A DNA stretch of 64,000 bases from Sporocytophaga myxococcoides DSM 11118 (GTDB taxonomy: Bacteria; Bacteroidota; Bacteroidia; Cytophagales; Cytophagaceae), in the NCBI RefSeq assembly GCF_000426725.1, contig NZ_AUFX01000014.1:1-64000 (forward strand), read 5' to 3'. A program made the position numbers and the translations under genes. Within the stretch, counting starts at the first letter, position 1. Every line of letters begins with the position of its first letter. The notes beneath the pieces were generated by a model, which had not been told where the DNA came from, made no database searches, and saw only the letters and a program-made list of their open reading frames with translations. This document shows, piece by piece, positions 37,371 to 46,358 of this stretch.

Positions 37371-40300
37371 ATGAATTATCAATACAGGATACTGGTACTT
37401 TATTTTTTTTTACTGTCAACTTCTGCTTTTAGTCAAATAGATAACAAAAGGTGCAAGTGGATCAAGTTCACGTCAGATCCTTTTGTGCTGGATTCATCAG
37501 CAATTTTTCCCGGATCGTTAAGAGTCGTTTATCCGGCAACCGGAACTGTCATAAGTTCGGAAGGGGAGGCTGTAAAGCTGCGATCGGACAATGCTCCCGA
37601 CTCTGTATACATTTGTTATCAGATTTTTCCTTTCAGCATTAATAAGCCAGCATATAAAAGAGATCGAAACACATATGATTCGGGACTTTATTATCGGGAA
37701 GATTTTACCTATAAATATGGTGCCCCTCAGACAAAAGAAGAATTATTCTCATCTCCAGGTCTGAATAAATCCGGTAATATTAGCAGGGGGATATCTTTCG
37801 GAAATAATCAGAGTGTTTTTGTAAATTCTGTTTTGAACCTTCAGCTCGAAGGAAAGCTTTCTGAAGATGTATCTATCACAGCTGTGATATCGGATCAGAA
37901 TATACCTTTTCAGCCAGATGGTAATACTCAGCAGATTCAGGAGTTCGACAAGGTGTATGTTCAACTTCAAAGCAAAAACGCCTCTCTCATTGCCGGTGAT
38001 GTGGTAATGAAAAATAAAAATTCCAATTTCTTGCGGTACTACAGAAACGTACAGGGTGTGCAGGGAGATCTGTTTTATAAAAAGGATTCCACAAGTTCTT
38101 CGGTCACTTCTGTTGGGGCTGCACTTTCCAAAGGAAAGTTTGCCAGTATGCAGTTTGGTTATGGCTTGCCCAATGAGCTTTTGGAAGGAGTTCAGGGACC
38201 TTACAGGTTAAGAGGTCCCAATGGAGAAAGGTTCATTGTAATTATGGCCAACTCTGAAAGGATTTATCTGGATGGTAAATTACTTACCAGAGGGTTTGAT
38301 TTCGATTATATCATAGATTATAATCAGGCTGAAATCACTTTTACCAATAACATTCTTATTACAAAGTTTTCGCGCATCAGGGTTGACTTTGAGTATTCTG
38401 ATAAAAACTATTCCAGAAGTATCATCAATGCCAGCCACCATCAAACTTACAAGAAGGCTGATGTTTACTTTAATTTTTATCAGGAAAAAGACAATCCTCA
38501 AAAGCCGATCAATTATGAACTCTCTAATCAGGATAAATACTTTCTAAGTTTGATTGGCGATTCAATCAATAAATCCTTTATTCCAGGAGTAGATACTGTC
38601 TCTGAGTTCAGCACAACTAAAGTACTCTATAAAAATATAGGCACCCAGACTAATCCTGTTTATGCCTATAGCACAAATCCAGACAGTGCATTGTATCAGT
38701 TGAGTTTTACACAGGTGCCTACCGGTGCTGGTAGCTATGTGCAGGACATCAATACGGTAAATGGCAGAGTTTATAAGTATGTTGGAGTGGGCAATGGTAC
38801 TTATGAACCTGTTTTATTGGTTGTAACTCCCAAGTTGAAGAATATGGCTACTATTGGTGGTGGTTATGCTATAACTAAAACGGATTATGTCTTCGGTGAG
38901 ATTGGTTTTTCGAAAAGTGATCTTAATTTATATTCTCCATTGAATAGTGAAGATGATAAAGGAAAAGCCTACAAGATAGGCTATATCAATAAAGGCAGGA
39001 CTTTTTCCGGATTACCATCCTACAAGCTTTCCGGAACAATAGATTACGAATATGATGAACAAGACTTCGCATTCATAGATAGAGTCAGAACAACAGATTT
39101 TGACAGGGACTGGAATGCTAATTCAGATCTGAAATCTTCAGATCATATATTCAACACTTTCTGGTCTTTGGCCAAAGATCCTGCAAATGCATTTACCTAT
39201 AAATTCAGTCATAGAGACAGAGGGGGAGATGTAAAGGGAAGTCAGCATACAGCATCGGCAAACAAATCTTTTGGAAAACTGCAGCTGATGTCCAATGTCT
39301 TTTATATGAATAACAATACGGCTTCAAAAGAAGCTAATTGGAGAAGATTTAATCTGAATACTTTCTACACAACCAAATATTTTGTTCCTGGAATTTCCTA
39401 TACAGAAGACAAGAATATCATTAAAGATACTACGGGCAGAATTATAGCTTCCAACATGTATTACGATGAACTGAAGATGTATGTTAAAAGCAGTGATACA
39501 ACAAAGGTTACCTACTATGTTGATTATAGCGTCCGTAATAATGAAAGAAATTCAGACGGGCAACTTTACAGGGATAGTAAGTCTCAGACTACTAATGCGG
39601 GCCTTTCAGCAAGAATCAATGATAACAATCAGGTAAATCTTGTTTCTACATACAGGTATCTGAACAACTACATGGTAAGTGGTGTCAGGCTTCCTAATGA
39701 AGAAACGGTAATGGGCAGGCTAGACTGGAACTCTGATATATTGCAAAGACACATTCGTTCCGAACTGACTATTACCACTGGTACAGGACGGGAATTAAAA
39801 AGAGAGATAGCCTTTATTCCGGTTGTAACAGGGCAAGGAACACATGTTTGGGTAGATTTGAACAGCGATAAAATTCAGGATCTGAATGAGTTTTTTGAAA
39901 AGAAGTTTGATGATCCAAATGGAGAATTTATCAAGACTTTTGTACCTACAGATGAATATATAAAAGCTTATACCAATACATTCAACTATCGCCTTGATGC
40001 CAGTGCTCCAAGGAAATGGGCATCTAATCCCCATAAAGTAAAACAGTTTTTCTCCAGGTTCTCAAGCTTTTCCTCCTGGACTGTCAATAAAAAAATAACT
40101 GATGGTGATTTGATGAGAAGGTTCATTCCTGTAAGCAATAACATAGAGGATCAGAATATACTGAGTATCCAGGAAGCTATCCGCTCTACGTTGTTTTATA
40201 ACAGATCGAATCCCAAATATGGTTTGGACCTGAGTTATCTCGTCAATGATAACAAACAATTTTTAGTGCAGGGTTTTGAACGTAAACAAAACTATGAATT

Positions 40301-40826
40301 GAAATTTGGTTCAAGAGTAAACATCAACAGTTTCTCAAGCTTTAAAATGCAGGCTGGATATGGTTTAAAGAAAAACAATTCAGATTTTCTCGCAAATAGA
40401 AATTATGAAATTCAGTCTTTCAAGATCAGTCCGGAAGCAGCTTATCAGCCTAAGAATAGTCTAAGGCTAACCGCTCTTTTGGGGTATACAAATAAAATGA
40501 ACGTATTCTCTGAATCTCCGGGAGAAAATGTGCTGATCTATGAATCAGGTCTGGATGTCAGGTTTAACAAGGTATCCAAAAGGACTATCAATGCAGTGGT
40601 TAAATATCTGAATATAAAGAGTGATTTTAAATCCACAACAATGAATTCTCCATTGGGGTATGAAATGCTGGAGGCTTTGCAACCCGGAAATAACTTTACC
40701 TGGACTTTCAATTGGCAGGAACGTCTGGCAAATGGATTGCAACTATCTTTTAACTATGAGGGAAGAAAGGCAGGAGAAAATAAAATGGTACATATAGGCA
40801 GAATGCAGATTTCTGCCTTGTTTTGA
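37371..40826 (+). CDS. Very large outer-membrane-type protein of unknown function
   Basis: This 1151-residue protein has a signal peptide (residues 1-21, cleaved near AFSQ) and no cytosolic-type domain. Residues about 130-330 contain GNISRGISFGNNQSVFVNS, DVSITAVISDQNIPFQPDG and LIAGDVVMKNKNS. These recall segments of SprA-like translocon proteins and a conserved family of Cytophagales envelope proteins. The remainder is rich in alternating hydrophobic/aromatic strands with YG and N-rich turns, as in large beta-barrels, and ends on a Phe (SALF), as many barrels do. I cannot name the family with certainty. It stands alone and ends at a bidirectional terminator. Confidence 0.75.
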   Translation: MNYQYRILVLYFFLLSTSAFSQIDNKRCKWIKFTSDPFVLDSSAIFPGSLRVVYPATGTVISSEGEAVKLRSDNAPDSVYICYQIFPFSINKPAYKRDRNTYDSGLYYREDFTYKYGAPQTKEELFSSPGLNKSGNISRGISFGNNQSVFVNSVLNLQLEGKLSEDVSITAVISDQNIPFQPDGNTQQIQEFDKVYVQLQSKNASLIAGDVVMKNKNSNFLRYYRNVQGVQGDLFYKKDSTSSSVTSVGAALSKGKFASMQFGYGLPNELLEGVQGPYRLRGPNGERFIVIMANSERIYLDGKLLTRGFDFDYIIDYNQAEITFTNNILITKFSRIRVDFEYSDKNYSRSIINASHHQTYKKADVYFNFYQEKDNPQKPINYELSNQDKYFLSLIGDSINKSFIPGVDTVSEFSTTKVLYKNIGTQTNPVYAYSTNPDSALYQLSFTQVPTGAGSYVQDINTVNGRVYKYVGVGNGTYEPVLLVVTPKLKNMATIGGGYAITKTDYVFGEIGFSKSDLNLYSPLNSEDDKGKAYKIGYINKGRTFSGLPSYKLSGTIDYEYDEQDFAFIDRVRTTDFDRDWNANSDLKSSDHIFNTFWSLAKDPANAFTYKFSHRDRGGDVKGSQHTASANKSFGKLQLMSNVFYMNNNTASKEANWRRFNLNTFYTTKYFVPGISYTEDKNIIKDTTGRIIASNMYYDELKMYVKSSDTTKVTYYVDYSVRNNERNSDGQLYRDSKSQTTNAGLSARINDNNQVNLVSTYRYLNNYMVSGVRLPNEETVMGRLDWNSDILQRHIRSELTITTGTGRELKREIAFIPVVTGQGTHVWVDLNSDKIQDLNEFFEKKFDDPNGEFIKTFVPTDEYIKAYTNTFNYRLDASAPRKWASNPHKVKQFFSRFSSFSSWTVNKKITDGDLMRRFIPVSNNIEDQNILSIQEAIRSTLFYNRSNPKYGLDLSYLVNDNKQFLVQGFERKQNYELKFGSRVNINSFSSFKMQAGYGLKKNNSDFLANRNYEIQSFKISPEAAYQPKNSLRLTALLGYTNKMNVFSESPGENVLIYESGLDVRFNKVSKRTINAVVKYLNIKSDFKSTTMNSPLGYEMLEALQPGNNFTWTFNWQERLANGLQLSFNYEGRKAGENKMVHIGRMQISALF

Positions 40827-40829
40827 TTT

Positions 40830-40854
40830 GAAGAAAGACTATTTGTCTTTCTTC
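40830..40854. terminator. Bidirectional hairpin over the mlaF stop codon
   Basis: A perfect 10-bp stem GAAGAAAGAC/GTCTTTCTTC (40830-40839 and 40845-40854) has a 5-nt loop. It lies just after the large outer-membrane gene and includes the stop codon and last codons of mlaF on the other strand. Confidence 0.8.
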
Positions 40855-41597
40855 GCTTTCATATCTCTGATCAGTTTATTCGCAAAAATAAAATCCTGAA
40901 GTTCTTTTACTTCTGTGTCCAGAATATCTTTATTGCTTCCTTCCCAAATTTTCTGCCCTTTGTAAATGAACATAATACGTTCACCTATTTCAAGTACAGA
41001 GTTCATATCATGGGTTACAACAACTGTGGTGGTGTTATATTCTTCAGTAATATCTTTAATCAGGTTGTCAATCTTAATGCTGGTCTGAGGGTCAAGACCA
41101 GAATTTGGTTCATCACAAAAAAGGTATCTTGAGTTCATCACAATAGCTCTCGCGATCCCCACTCTTTTTTGCATTCCTCCGCTTATTTCTGATGGAAACA
41201 GTTTGTTTGCATTTTCCAGGCCCACTCTTTTAAGACATTCATTTGCCCTGTCCAGCTTTTCGTCACGTCTCATAGTAGTAAGCATGTCAAGGGGAAACAT
41301 GACATTTTCCTCCACGGTTTTAGAATCAAACAGAGCACTTCCCTGAAAAAGCATTCCTATTTCTCTTCTTATGGATTGCTTTAATTCTGAGTCTGCCTGA
41401 GTAAAATCACGTCCGTCAAAAGCAATACTTCCTTCATCCGGTTTTACCAACCCAACTATACATTTAAGCAAAACGCTTTTACCCGTACCACTGGCTCCGA
41501 TAATAAGATTGGTTTTACCCTTTTCGAATTGCCCGTTGACATCAAGAAGAACCTGTTTGTTATTAAAGGACTTTGATATATTATTTATTTCAATCAT
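40839..41597 (-). CDS. mlaF: ABC transporter ATP-binding protein, MlaF-type
   Basis: This 252-residue ATPase has Walker A GASGTGKSV, signature ISGGMQKRVGIARAI, and Walker B LFCDEPNSGLDP, then THDMNSV. The sequence is of the Mla/phospholipid-transport type rather than a drug or amino-acid importer. It is 3 bp downstream of mlaE. Together they would move phospholipids between the two membranes. No MlaD-type MCE protein is next to them, so that part is encoded elsewhere. Confidence 0.9.
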   Translation of the reverse strand: MIEINNISKSFNNKQVLLDVNGQFEKGKTNLIIGASGTGKSVLLKCIVGLVKPDEGSIAFDGRDFTQADSELKQSIRREIGMLFQGSALFDSKTVEENVMFPLDMLTTMRRDEKLDRANECLKRVGLENANKLFPSEISGGMQKRVGIARAIVMNSRYLFCDEPNSGLDPQTSIKIDNLIKDITEEYNTTTVVVTHDMNSVLEIGERIMFIYKGQKIWEGSNKDILDTEVKELQDFIFANKLIRDMKAKKDK

Positions 41598-41600
41598 GAT

Positions 41601-42329
41601 TTAAAGTAAAAGTTGAGCAAGAAGATAATCAGCACAAAGGACGGCAATACAGCTGTTTGTTACGGCTTCCGTGCTGGATTGTCCTACTTCCAGTGCTCCA
41701 CCTTTGGTAAAGAATCCCTGATAAGATGAAATTGATGAGATTAGAAATGCAAATACCAATGATTTGATAATTGCAAAGGTGATGTTGTATCCGGAAAACT
41801 GATAACGAATTCCGTAGATATATTCTTTTTCGGTGATTACACCTGTTAGTACACCTGCAAGGTATCCTCCATATATGGATAGGAAGGCTGCCATAATCAC
41901 CAGTAAAGGAAAGGTTAATATAGCAGCAATGATTTTAGGGAGAATTAGGTAAGAGGCTGAATTAATTCCCATAACCTCTAAAGCGTCCACTTGCTCAGTG
42001 ATTCTCATTGTTCCCAATCCGCCTGCAATATTGGATCCCACTTTCCCGGCCAGAACCACGCATGTGATAGTAGGTGCCAGTTCAAGAACTGTCATGTCTC
42101 TAACGATAGTTCCGATAATATAAAGTGGAATAAGTGGGCTAACGAGATTGTAAGCAGTCTGAACCGCGGTAACTGCACCAATGAAAGTGGAGACAATTAC
42201 GACTATAAATACAGAATCAATACCGATGAGAATGGCCTCATCTACAATTCTTTTAACATAAACATTAAAGCGCTCCCGGTTTACTAAAAGAGTGCTCAAT
42301 AAAATAAGGTATTTGCCGAAGCTTTTCAT
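41601..42329 (-). CDS. mlaE: MlaE-type phospholipid transport permease
   Basis: This 242-residue membrane protein has an N-terminal amphipathic stretch and five helices. The MlaE family core is clear: VSTFIGAVTAVQTAYN, ELAPTITCVVLAGKVGSN, MRITEQVDALEVMGI and the C-terminal GAxxVGxSxTxAVV-like GALEVGQSSTEAVTNS. It is the permease partner of MlaF. Confidence 0.92.
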   Translation of the reverse strand: MKSFGKYLILLSTLLVNRERFNVYVKRIVDEAILIGIDSVFIVVIVSTFIGAVTAVQTAYNLVSPLIPLYIIGTIVRDMTVLELAPTITCVVLAGKVGSNIAGGLGTMRITEQVDALEVMGINSASYLILPKIIAAILTFPLLVIMAAFLSIYGGYLAGVLTGVITEKEYIYGIRYQFSGYNITFAIIKSLVFAFLISSISSYQGFFTKGGALEVGQSSTEAVTNSCIAVLCADYLLAQLLL

Positions 42330-42411
42330 CAGAAGCTTAATTTAGCCACGAAATTAATTATATTTCAAAAAAATAGTATAAAAAGCATAATTATAATATA
42401 AGTTGGATTAT

Positions 42412-43122
42412 ATGAAAAAGGTTATTGTGGTCTCTGGCGGGACCCGGGGAATAGGAAAAGCGATCGTTTTCAAATTTGCAGAAGAGGGGTTTGATGTCAT
42501 TACTTGTTCACGTAAAGCAGATCAGCTTCAAACACTTGAAGCTGAGTTTGTAAAGAAATTTCCGGGTAGCAAATTGACTGGAGTACAAGCTGATTTATCT
42601 AAAAAAGAAGATGTGACTTCTTTTGTCAAAAAGATTAACGAAGTAACTAAAAGATTTGATGTACTCGTCAATAATACCGGCGTATTTCTTCCAGGACAAA
42701 TACACAAGGAAGAAGAAGGAGCTCTTGAATTTCAGATTGAAACGAACCTTTATAGTGCCTATAACCTGACTCGAGGTCTTGTTCAGCGAATGATCAATGA
42801 AAAAAGTGGCTATATTTTTAATATTTGCTCCACTGCAAGTATCACAGCATATACAAATGGAGGTTCTTATTGCATTTCAAAATTTGCTATGTATGGAATG
42901 ACAAAAGTGCTGAGAGAGGAAATGAAACCATACGGTATTAAAGTTACTGCTGTGTTGCCTGGAGCGACATTAACTTCCAGTTGGGAAGGAGCAGGGCTAC
43001 CTGATGAACGTTTTATGAAACCAGAGGATGTTGCTGATGCGATCTTTTCAACCTACAGTTTATCGAAAAATACAGTAGTGGAAGAAATTCTTTTACGCCC
43101 TCAGGAAGGTGATATTGGATAG
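42412..43122 (+). CDS. Short-chain dehydrogenase/reductase
   Basis: The protein is 236 residues from the ATG at 42412; the TTG three codons earlier is less likely. The Rossmann motif is SGGTRGIGKAI. NNTG is the substrate-side Asn motif, and the catalytic residues are Ser in CSTAS and YCISK (YxxxK). It reduces or oxidises an unknown substrate with NAD(P). Closest in style to 3-oxoacyl-ACP reductase-like or sepiapterin-reductase-like SDRs; substrate not assignable. It diverges from mlaE. Confidence 0.9.
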   Translation: MKKVIVVSGGTRGIGKAIVFKFAEEGFDVITCSRKADQLQTLEAEFVKKFPGSKLTGVQADLSKKEDVTSFVKKINEVTKRFDVLVNNTGVFLPGQIHKEEEGALEFQIETNLYSAYNLTRGLVQRMINEKSGYIFNICSTASITAYTNGGSYCISKFAMYGMTKVLREEMKPYGIKVTAVLPGATLTSSWEGAGLPDERFMKPEDVADAIFSTYSLSKNTVVEEILLRPQEGDIG

Positions 43123-43124
43123 TA

Positions 43125-43361
43125 ATTTACGATTGTAAATCTTTCTTTAATTTTATTTAGGGGAATAGTGATCTGAAATCAGATAGTTATTCCCCTTTAC
43201 TTTTTACCTGTTTAAAATTGTAAATTCATTAAAGTAGATGAAGGATGGATTGTTTATTAATATATTGATTAACAGGTTAAATGTCAGATTTAGTTAACTT
43301 GCTCAAGAAGATAGTTTACAATTCTGAATAGGTGACATTTGTAAATCTTTACAATTGTAAA
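43125..43361. promoter_or_regulatory. Cluster of four TTTACAATTGTAAA-like palindromes
   Basis: One perfect palindrome TTTACAATTGTAAA is at 43348-43361. Close variants are ATTTACGATTGTAAAT at 43125-43140, TTTAAAATTGTAAA at 43211-43224 and the half-site TTTACAATTCTGAA at 43315-43328. A further GTAAA half-site occurs at 43341-43345. Four related dyads in 240 bp of non-coding DNA look like operator sites for a dimeric regulator. A TACTTTTG at 43391-43398 downstream fits the -7 consensus TAnnTTTG. No gene follows until ispG at 44165. Confidence 0.5.
43159..43205 (+). terminator. Terminator after the SDR gene
   Basis: AGGGGAATA (43159-43167) pairs with TATTCCCCT (43188-43196). An inner stem ATCTGA/TCAGAT closes the loop, and T-rich sequence follows. 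Confidence 0.85.
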
Positions 43362-43419
43362 TCGTGATAGTATTTAAATTATCCAATTATTACTTTTGAA
43401 CTGGGATTTATGGGATTAG

Positions 43420-43459
43420 AGGATAGACAGAATTATCTTCCATTAATCCAGTCTATCCT
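43420..43459. other. Stem-loop in the gene-free region
   Basis: AGGATAGAC (43420-43428) is perfectly complementary to GTCTATCCT (43451-43459). It lies 20 bp after the candidate -7 box and before the 21-bp repeats, so it would be near the 5' end of any transcript made there. Confidence 0.45.
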
Positions 43460-43627
43460 AAACCTCGATTCTTACTTTTTCTATGAAGGATAATTCCTAA
43501 GGTTAGGTAACTATTTTTTATATTTGTCTTAAGCCGAAAACTGAATACGAAAAGCTTAAAGAAAAAAGTTTAAAGAGTAGACTTTTTGGAGTGAAATAGG
43601 CTGCGATAATTTTCCTGAGCTTGCGAA

Positions 43628-43986
43628 GGAAAATTGGAGTTCTGAACTCGAAAATTGGAGTTCTGAACTCGAAAATTGGAGTTCTGAACTCGAAAATTGG
43701 AGTTCTGAACTCGAAAATTGGAGTTCTGAACTCGAAAATTGGAGTTCTGAACTCGAAAATTGGAGTTCTGAACTCGAAAATTGGAGTTCTGAACTCGAAA
43801 ATATAAACTCAAAGCACGGAAGCTTGAGCAAAAAGCTCGGAGGATTGAGCAAAAAGCTCGGAAGTTTAAGTTAATAGCTCGGGGATTTGAGTCAAAAGCT
43901 CGGATGGTCGAGATAAGAAGCTCGGAGGTTTGAGCAAAAAGCTCGAAGGTTTGAGCTAAAGAGCTCGGAAGTTTGAGTTGAAAGCT
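43628..43986. repeat. Array of seventeen 21-bp tandem units, eight identical and nine diverged
   Basis: Units 1-8 (43628-43795) are identical apart from one base in the first; each contains AATTGGAGTTCTGAACT. Unit 9 (43796-43816) is degenerate. Units 10-17 (43817-43986) are a diverged form of type CGGAGGTTTGAGCAAAAAGC, six of 21 bp and two of 22 bp. Both forms carry an inverted repeat spanning the unit boundary: GAGTTC-T-GAACTC in the first, GAGC-aaaaa-GCTC in the second, and GAGCT-aaag-AGCTC in one unit. A 9-bp stem (43608-43616 with 43627-43635) precedes the array. There are no unique spacers, so it is not a CRISPR. The unit length equals two DNA helical turns and seven codons. Confidence 0.9.
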
Positions 43987-44011
43987 TCAAAATTGGAGAT
44001 CCGCTCCCCGG

Positions 44012-44130
44012 CCTGTGTCTCACAGGACGGAATCTTTATAAGAGAGCGAGAAAGAAATTTTCAGAATAAAAATTAAATAAAACCACCGCCCCCAAGTCCT
44101 TCTCCTTCAGGAGAAGGATTTAGGATGAGG
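44012..44130. repeat. REP-like hairpins in the ispG leader
   Basis: A small hairpin CCTGTG-tct-CACAGG is at 44012-44026. At 44097-44118 there is a perfect 9-bp stem TCCTTCTCC/GGAGAAGGA with a TTCA loop, flanked by CCGCCCCCAAG and TTTAGGATGAGG. The latter resembles an intergenic repeat I recognise from many Bacteroidota genomes. Only one copy is in this window, so its dispersed nature is from memory, not seen here. Confidence 0.5.
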
Positions 44131-44164
44131 TAAAAATCATAAAAAATAAACATACATTCTCTCA

Positions 44165-46174
44165 ATGGGATCAATTGCTCCTTTAATTAAAGCCGGTTCT
44201 TACAAATACAATGACAATCTGACCCAGTATTCGCGTCGAAAAACTATCGAGGTGAATATTGGCGATGTCCCGATGGGGGGAAACAACCCTATCCGAATCC
44301 AATCCATGACGACAGTCGATACAATGGATACTATGGGTTCGGTAGAACAGGCCATCCGAATGATCAACTCAGGATGTGAATACATCCGGATTACCGCTCC
44401 AAGCGTGAAGGAAGCCCAGAACCTGGAAAATATCAAAAAGGAGTTGAACCGCAGAGGATTTTTTGCGCCCATCGTTGCTGACATCCACTTTACTCCGAAT
44501 GCAGCAGAACTAGCTGCCCGCATTGTAGAAAAGGTAAGGATCAACCCGGGTAATTATGCTGATAAAAAGAAGTTTGAGACTATCGAGTACAGCGAGACTT
44601 CTTACCAGGCAGAACTGGAGAGAATCAGAGAAAAATTCATTCCCCTTGTAAATATCTGCAAAGAGTATGGAACTGCTATGAGAGTTGGTACGAATCACGG
44701 TTCTCTTTCAGACAGAATCCTAAGCCGTTACGGAGATACCCCTCTGGGAATGGTGGAATCTGCTCTTGAGTTTGTGAGAATTTGCGAAGAGTTAAACTAT
44801 TATAATATCGTCCTGTCCATGAAGGCCAGCAACACTCAGGTAATGGTGCAGGCGTATCGCCTTCTGGTGCAGAAGTTGAATGAAGAAGGTCTGAAACCTT
44901 ACCCGCTTCATCTTGGAGTAACGGAAGCAGGTGAAGGAGAAGATGGAAGAATAAAATCTGCTGTTGGAATCGGTACATTGTTGGAAGATGGACTAGGAGA
45001 CACTGTCAGAGTTTCTCTTACTGAAGATCCTGAATTTGAGGCACCAGTTGCCAAAATGCTTGTTGACCGATACAATATCAGAGCAGGACACAATTCGATT
45101 AAGCCGATTGCGCATGATGAAAGTCCTGTCAATCCATACATGTATCAGAGAAGAGATACAAGGGAAGTGATGAACATCGGTGGTGGCAATGTGCCAAGAG
45201 TGATCATTGATTTCAGCAAAGTCTCTGACAAGAAAATGGATGATTTAAAATCCATCGGGCATTTTTATATGCCTTTGCTGGATAAATGGAATATGAATGA
45301 TCAGGGTGCAGATTTCATTTATACAGGAAATAACAAAGTGCCATTCATGCTGCCTAACGGTCTGAAAGAAATCCTGAACCACTCTGTATGGTTGAGAATG
45401 GACGACAGAACGAATATATTCCCGTTGATCACGTTGAAGGATTACTTCTCAGCAAAGCCAAAACATAAAACGCTGAATTTTATTCAGCTTACCATAGAAG
45501 ACCTTGACGATGAGGTGATGGATAAACTGCGAGATGACCTTACTGCTGTTCTGATCATTGATACATTTAACCTCCACGCCCTTCCTGAGCAAAGAAGAGC
45601 CATATTCGAACTGATGATCAATGAGGTACCGGTGCCTGTGATCATTATGAGAAAATATCCATCTATGGAAGATGAGCAGTTGCAGTTATATGCAGCAACA
45701 GACTGCGGCGGATTATTGATCGATGGTCTTGGTGACGGAATTTTATTGAGTACAGAACTTGTTAATGTAAAGAGCAAGGATCTGCATCTGAAGCTTCTTA
45801 AAACACTTAATACTACTTCTTTCGGAATTCTTCAGGCGGCAAGAACCAGAATGTCGAAGACGGAATACATTTCTTGTCCATCTTGCGGAAGAACGCTTTT
45901 TGACCTTCAGGAAACAACAGCAATGATCCGTAAAAGAACAGATCACCTTAAAGGAATCAAGATCGGAATCATGGGCTGTATTGTAAATGGTCCTGGTGAA
46001 ATGGCGGATGCAGATTACGGTTATGTAGGAGTAGGGAAAGGCAAGATCGCCTTGTACAGAGGACAAAATGTAATCAAGAAATCTGTGCCTTCTGAAAATG
46101 CAGTAGACGAGCTTATTGAATTGATCAGAGAAGATGGAAAATGGCTTGAGCCAAACGCAACAATATTAGAGTAG
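44165..46174 (+). CDS. ispG: 4-hydroxy-3-methylbut-2-enyl-diphosphate synthase, long form
   Basis: This 669-residue enzyme carries out the penultimate step of the MEP isoprenoid pathway with a [4Fe-4S] cluster. The TIM-barrel part begins with IEVNIGDVPMGGNNPIRIQSMTTVDT. The cluster ligands are CPSCGRTLFDLQ and GIMGCIVNGPGEMADADYG at the C-terminus. About 250 extra residues in the middle (roughly 300-540) form the insert domain known from plants, Chlamydiae and Bacteroidota. The gene has a leader of 1 kb after the SDR gene and is followed by a small membrane-protein gene 4 bp away. Confidence 0.96.
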   Translation: MGSIAPLIKAGSYKYNDNLTQYSRRKTIEVNIGDVPMGGNNPIRIQSMTTVDTMDTMGSVEQAIRMINSGCEYIRITAPSVKEAQNLENIKKELNRRGFFAPIVADIHFTPNAAELAARIVEKVRINPGNYADKKKFETIEYSETSYQAELERIREKFIPLVNICKEYGTAMRVGTNHGSLSDRILSRYGDTPLGMVESALEFVRICEELNYYNIVLSMKASNTQVMVQAYRLLVQKLNEEGLKPYPLHLGVTEAGEGEDGRIKSAVGIGTLLEDGLGDTVRVSLTEDPEFEAPVAKMLVDRYNIRAGHNSIKPIAHDESPVNPYMYQRRDTREVMNIGGGNVPRVIIDFSKVSDKKMDDLKSIGHFYMPLLDKWNMNDQGADFIYTGNNKVPFMLPNGLKEILNHSVWLRMDDRTNIFPLITLKDYFSAKPKHKTLNFIQLTIEDLDDEVMDKLRDDLTAVLIIDTFNLHALPEQRRAIFELMINEVPVPVIIMRKYPSMEDEQLQLYAATDCGGLLIDGLGDGILLSTELVNVKSKDLHLKLLKTLNTTSFGILQAARTRMSKTEYISCPSCGRTLFDLQETTAMIRKRTDHLKGIKIGIMGCIVNGPGEMADADYGYVGVGKGKIALYRGQNVIKKSVPSENAVDELIELIREDGKWLEPNATILE

Positions 46175-46178
46175 AATC

Positions 46179-46358
46179 ATGAAATTAAAAGACTATTTTG
46201 CTTTGGGAGCAGTGTTTGGATATTTCTTCAGAAAGAAAGATCCGAACCGTCCGAAGAACTTCAACATAAAAGCAATGCATGCCGTCAACAGACTGGCCAT
46301 GCTGATGTTCCTCATTTGTGTGATTGTAATTATCTGGAGAGCTTTATTCAGACAATAA
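46179..46358 (+). CDS. Small single-pass membrane protein (59 residues)
   Basis: This gene is short but convincing. It starts 4 bp after the ispG stop and its TAA is followed directly by the GTG of the YjbR gene. The sequence has a soluble, basic N-terminal half with FGYFFRKKDPNRPKNF and a membrane helix at about residues 38-53. I recall similar conserved small Bacteroidota proteins but cannot confirm a family name. Tight packing between two well-kept genes supports it being real. Confidence 0.72.
   Translation: MKLKDYFALGAVFGYFFRKKDPNRPKNFNIKAMHAVNRLAMLMFLICVIVIIWRALFRQ

Noticed and set aside
43556-43852. Open frames on both strands across the 21-bp repeats encoding heptapeptide repeats such as KIGVLNS and SSSELQF
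   Set aside because: A 21-bp unit keeps every frame open, so the frames are a by-product; all three have poor starts and no flanking coding signal.
43628-43986. CRISPR array
   Set aside because: Units abut directly with no spacers, and are too short and dyad-centred for CRISPR repeats.
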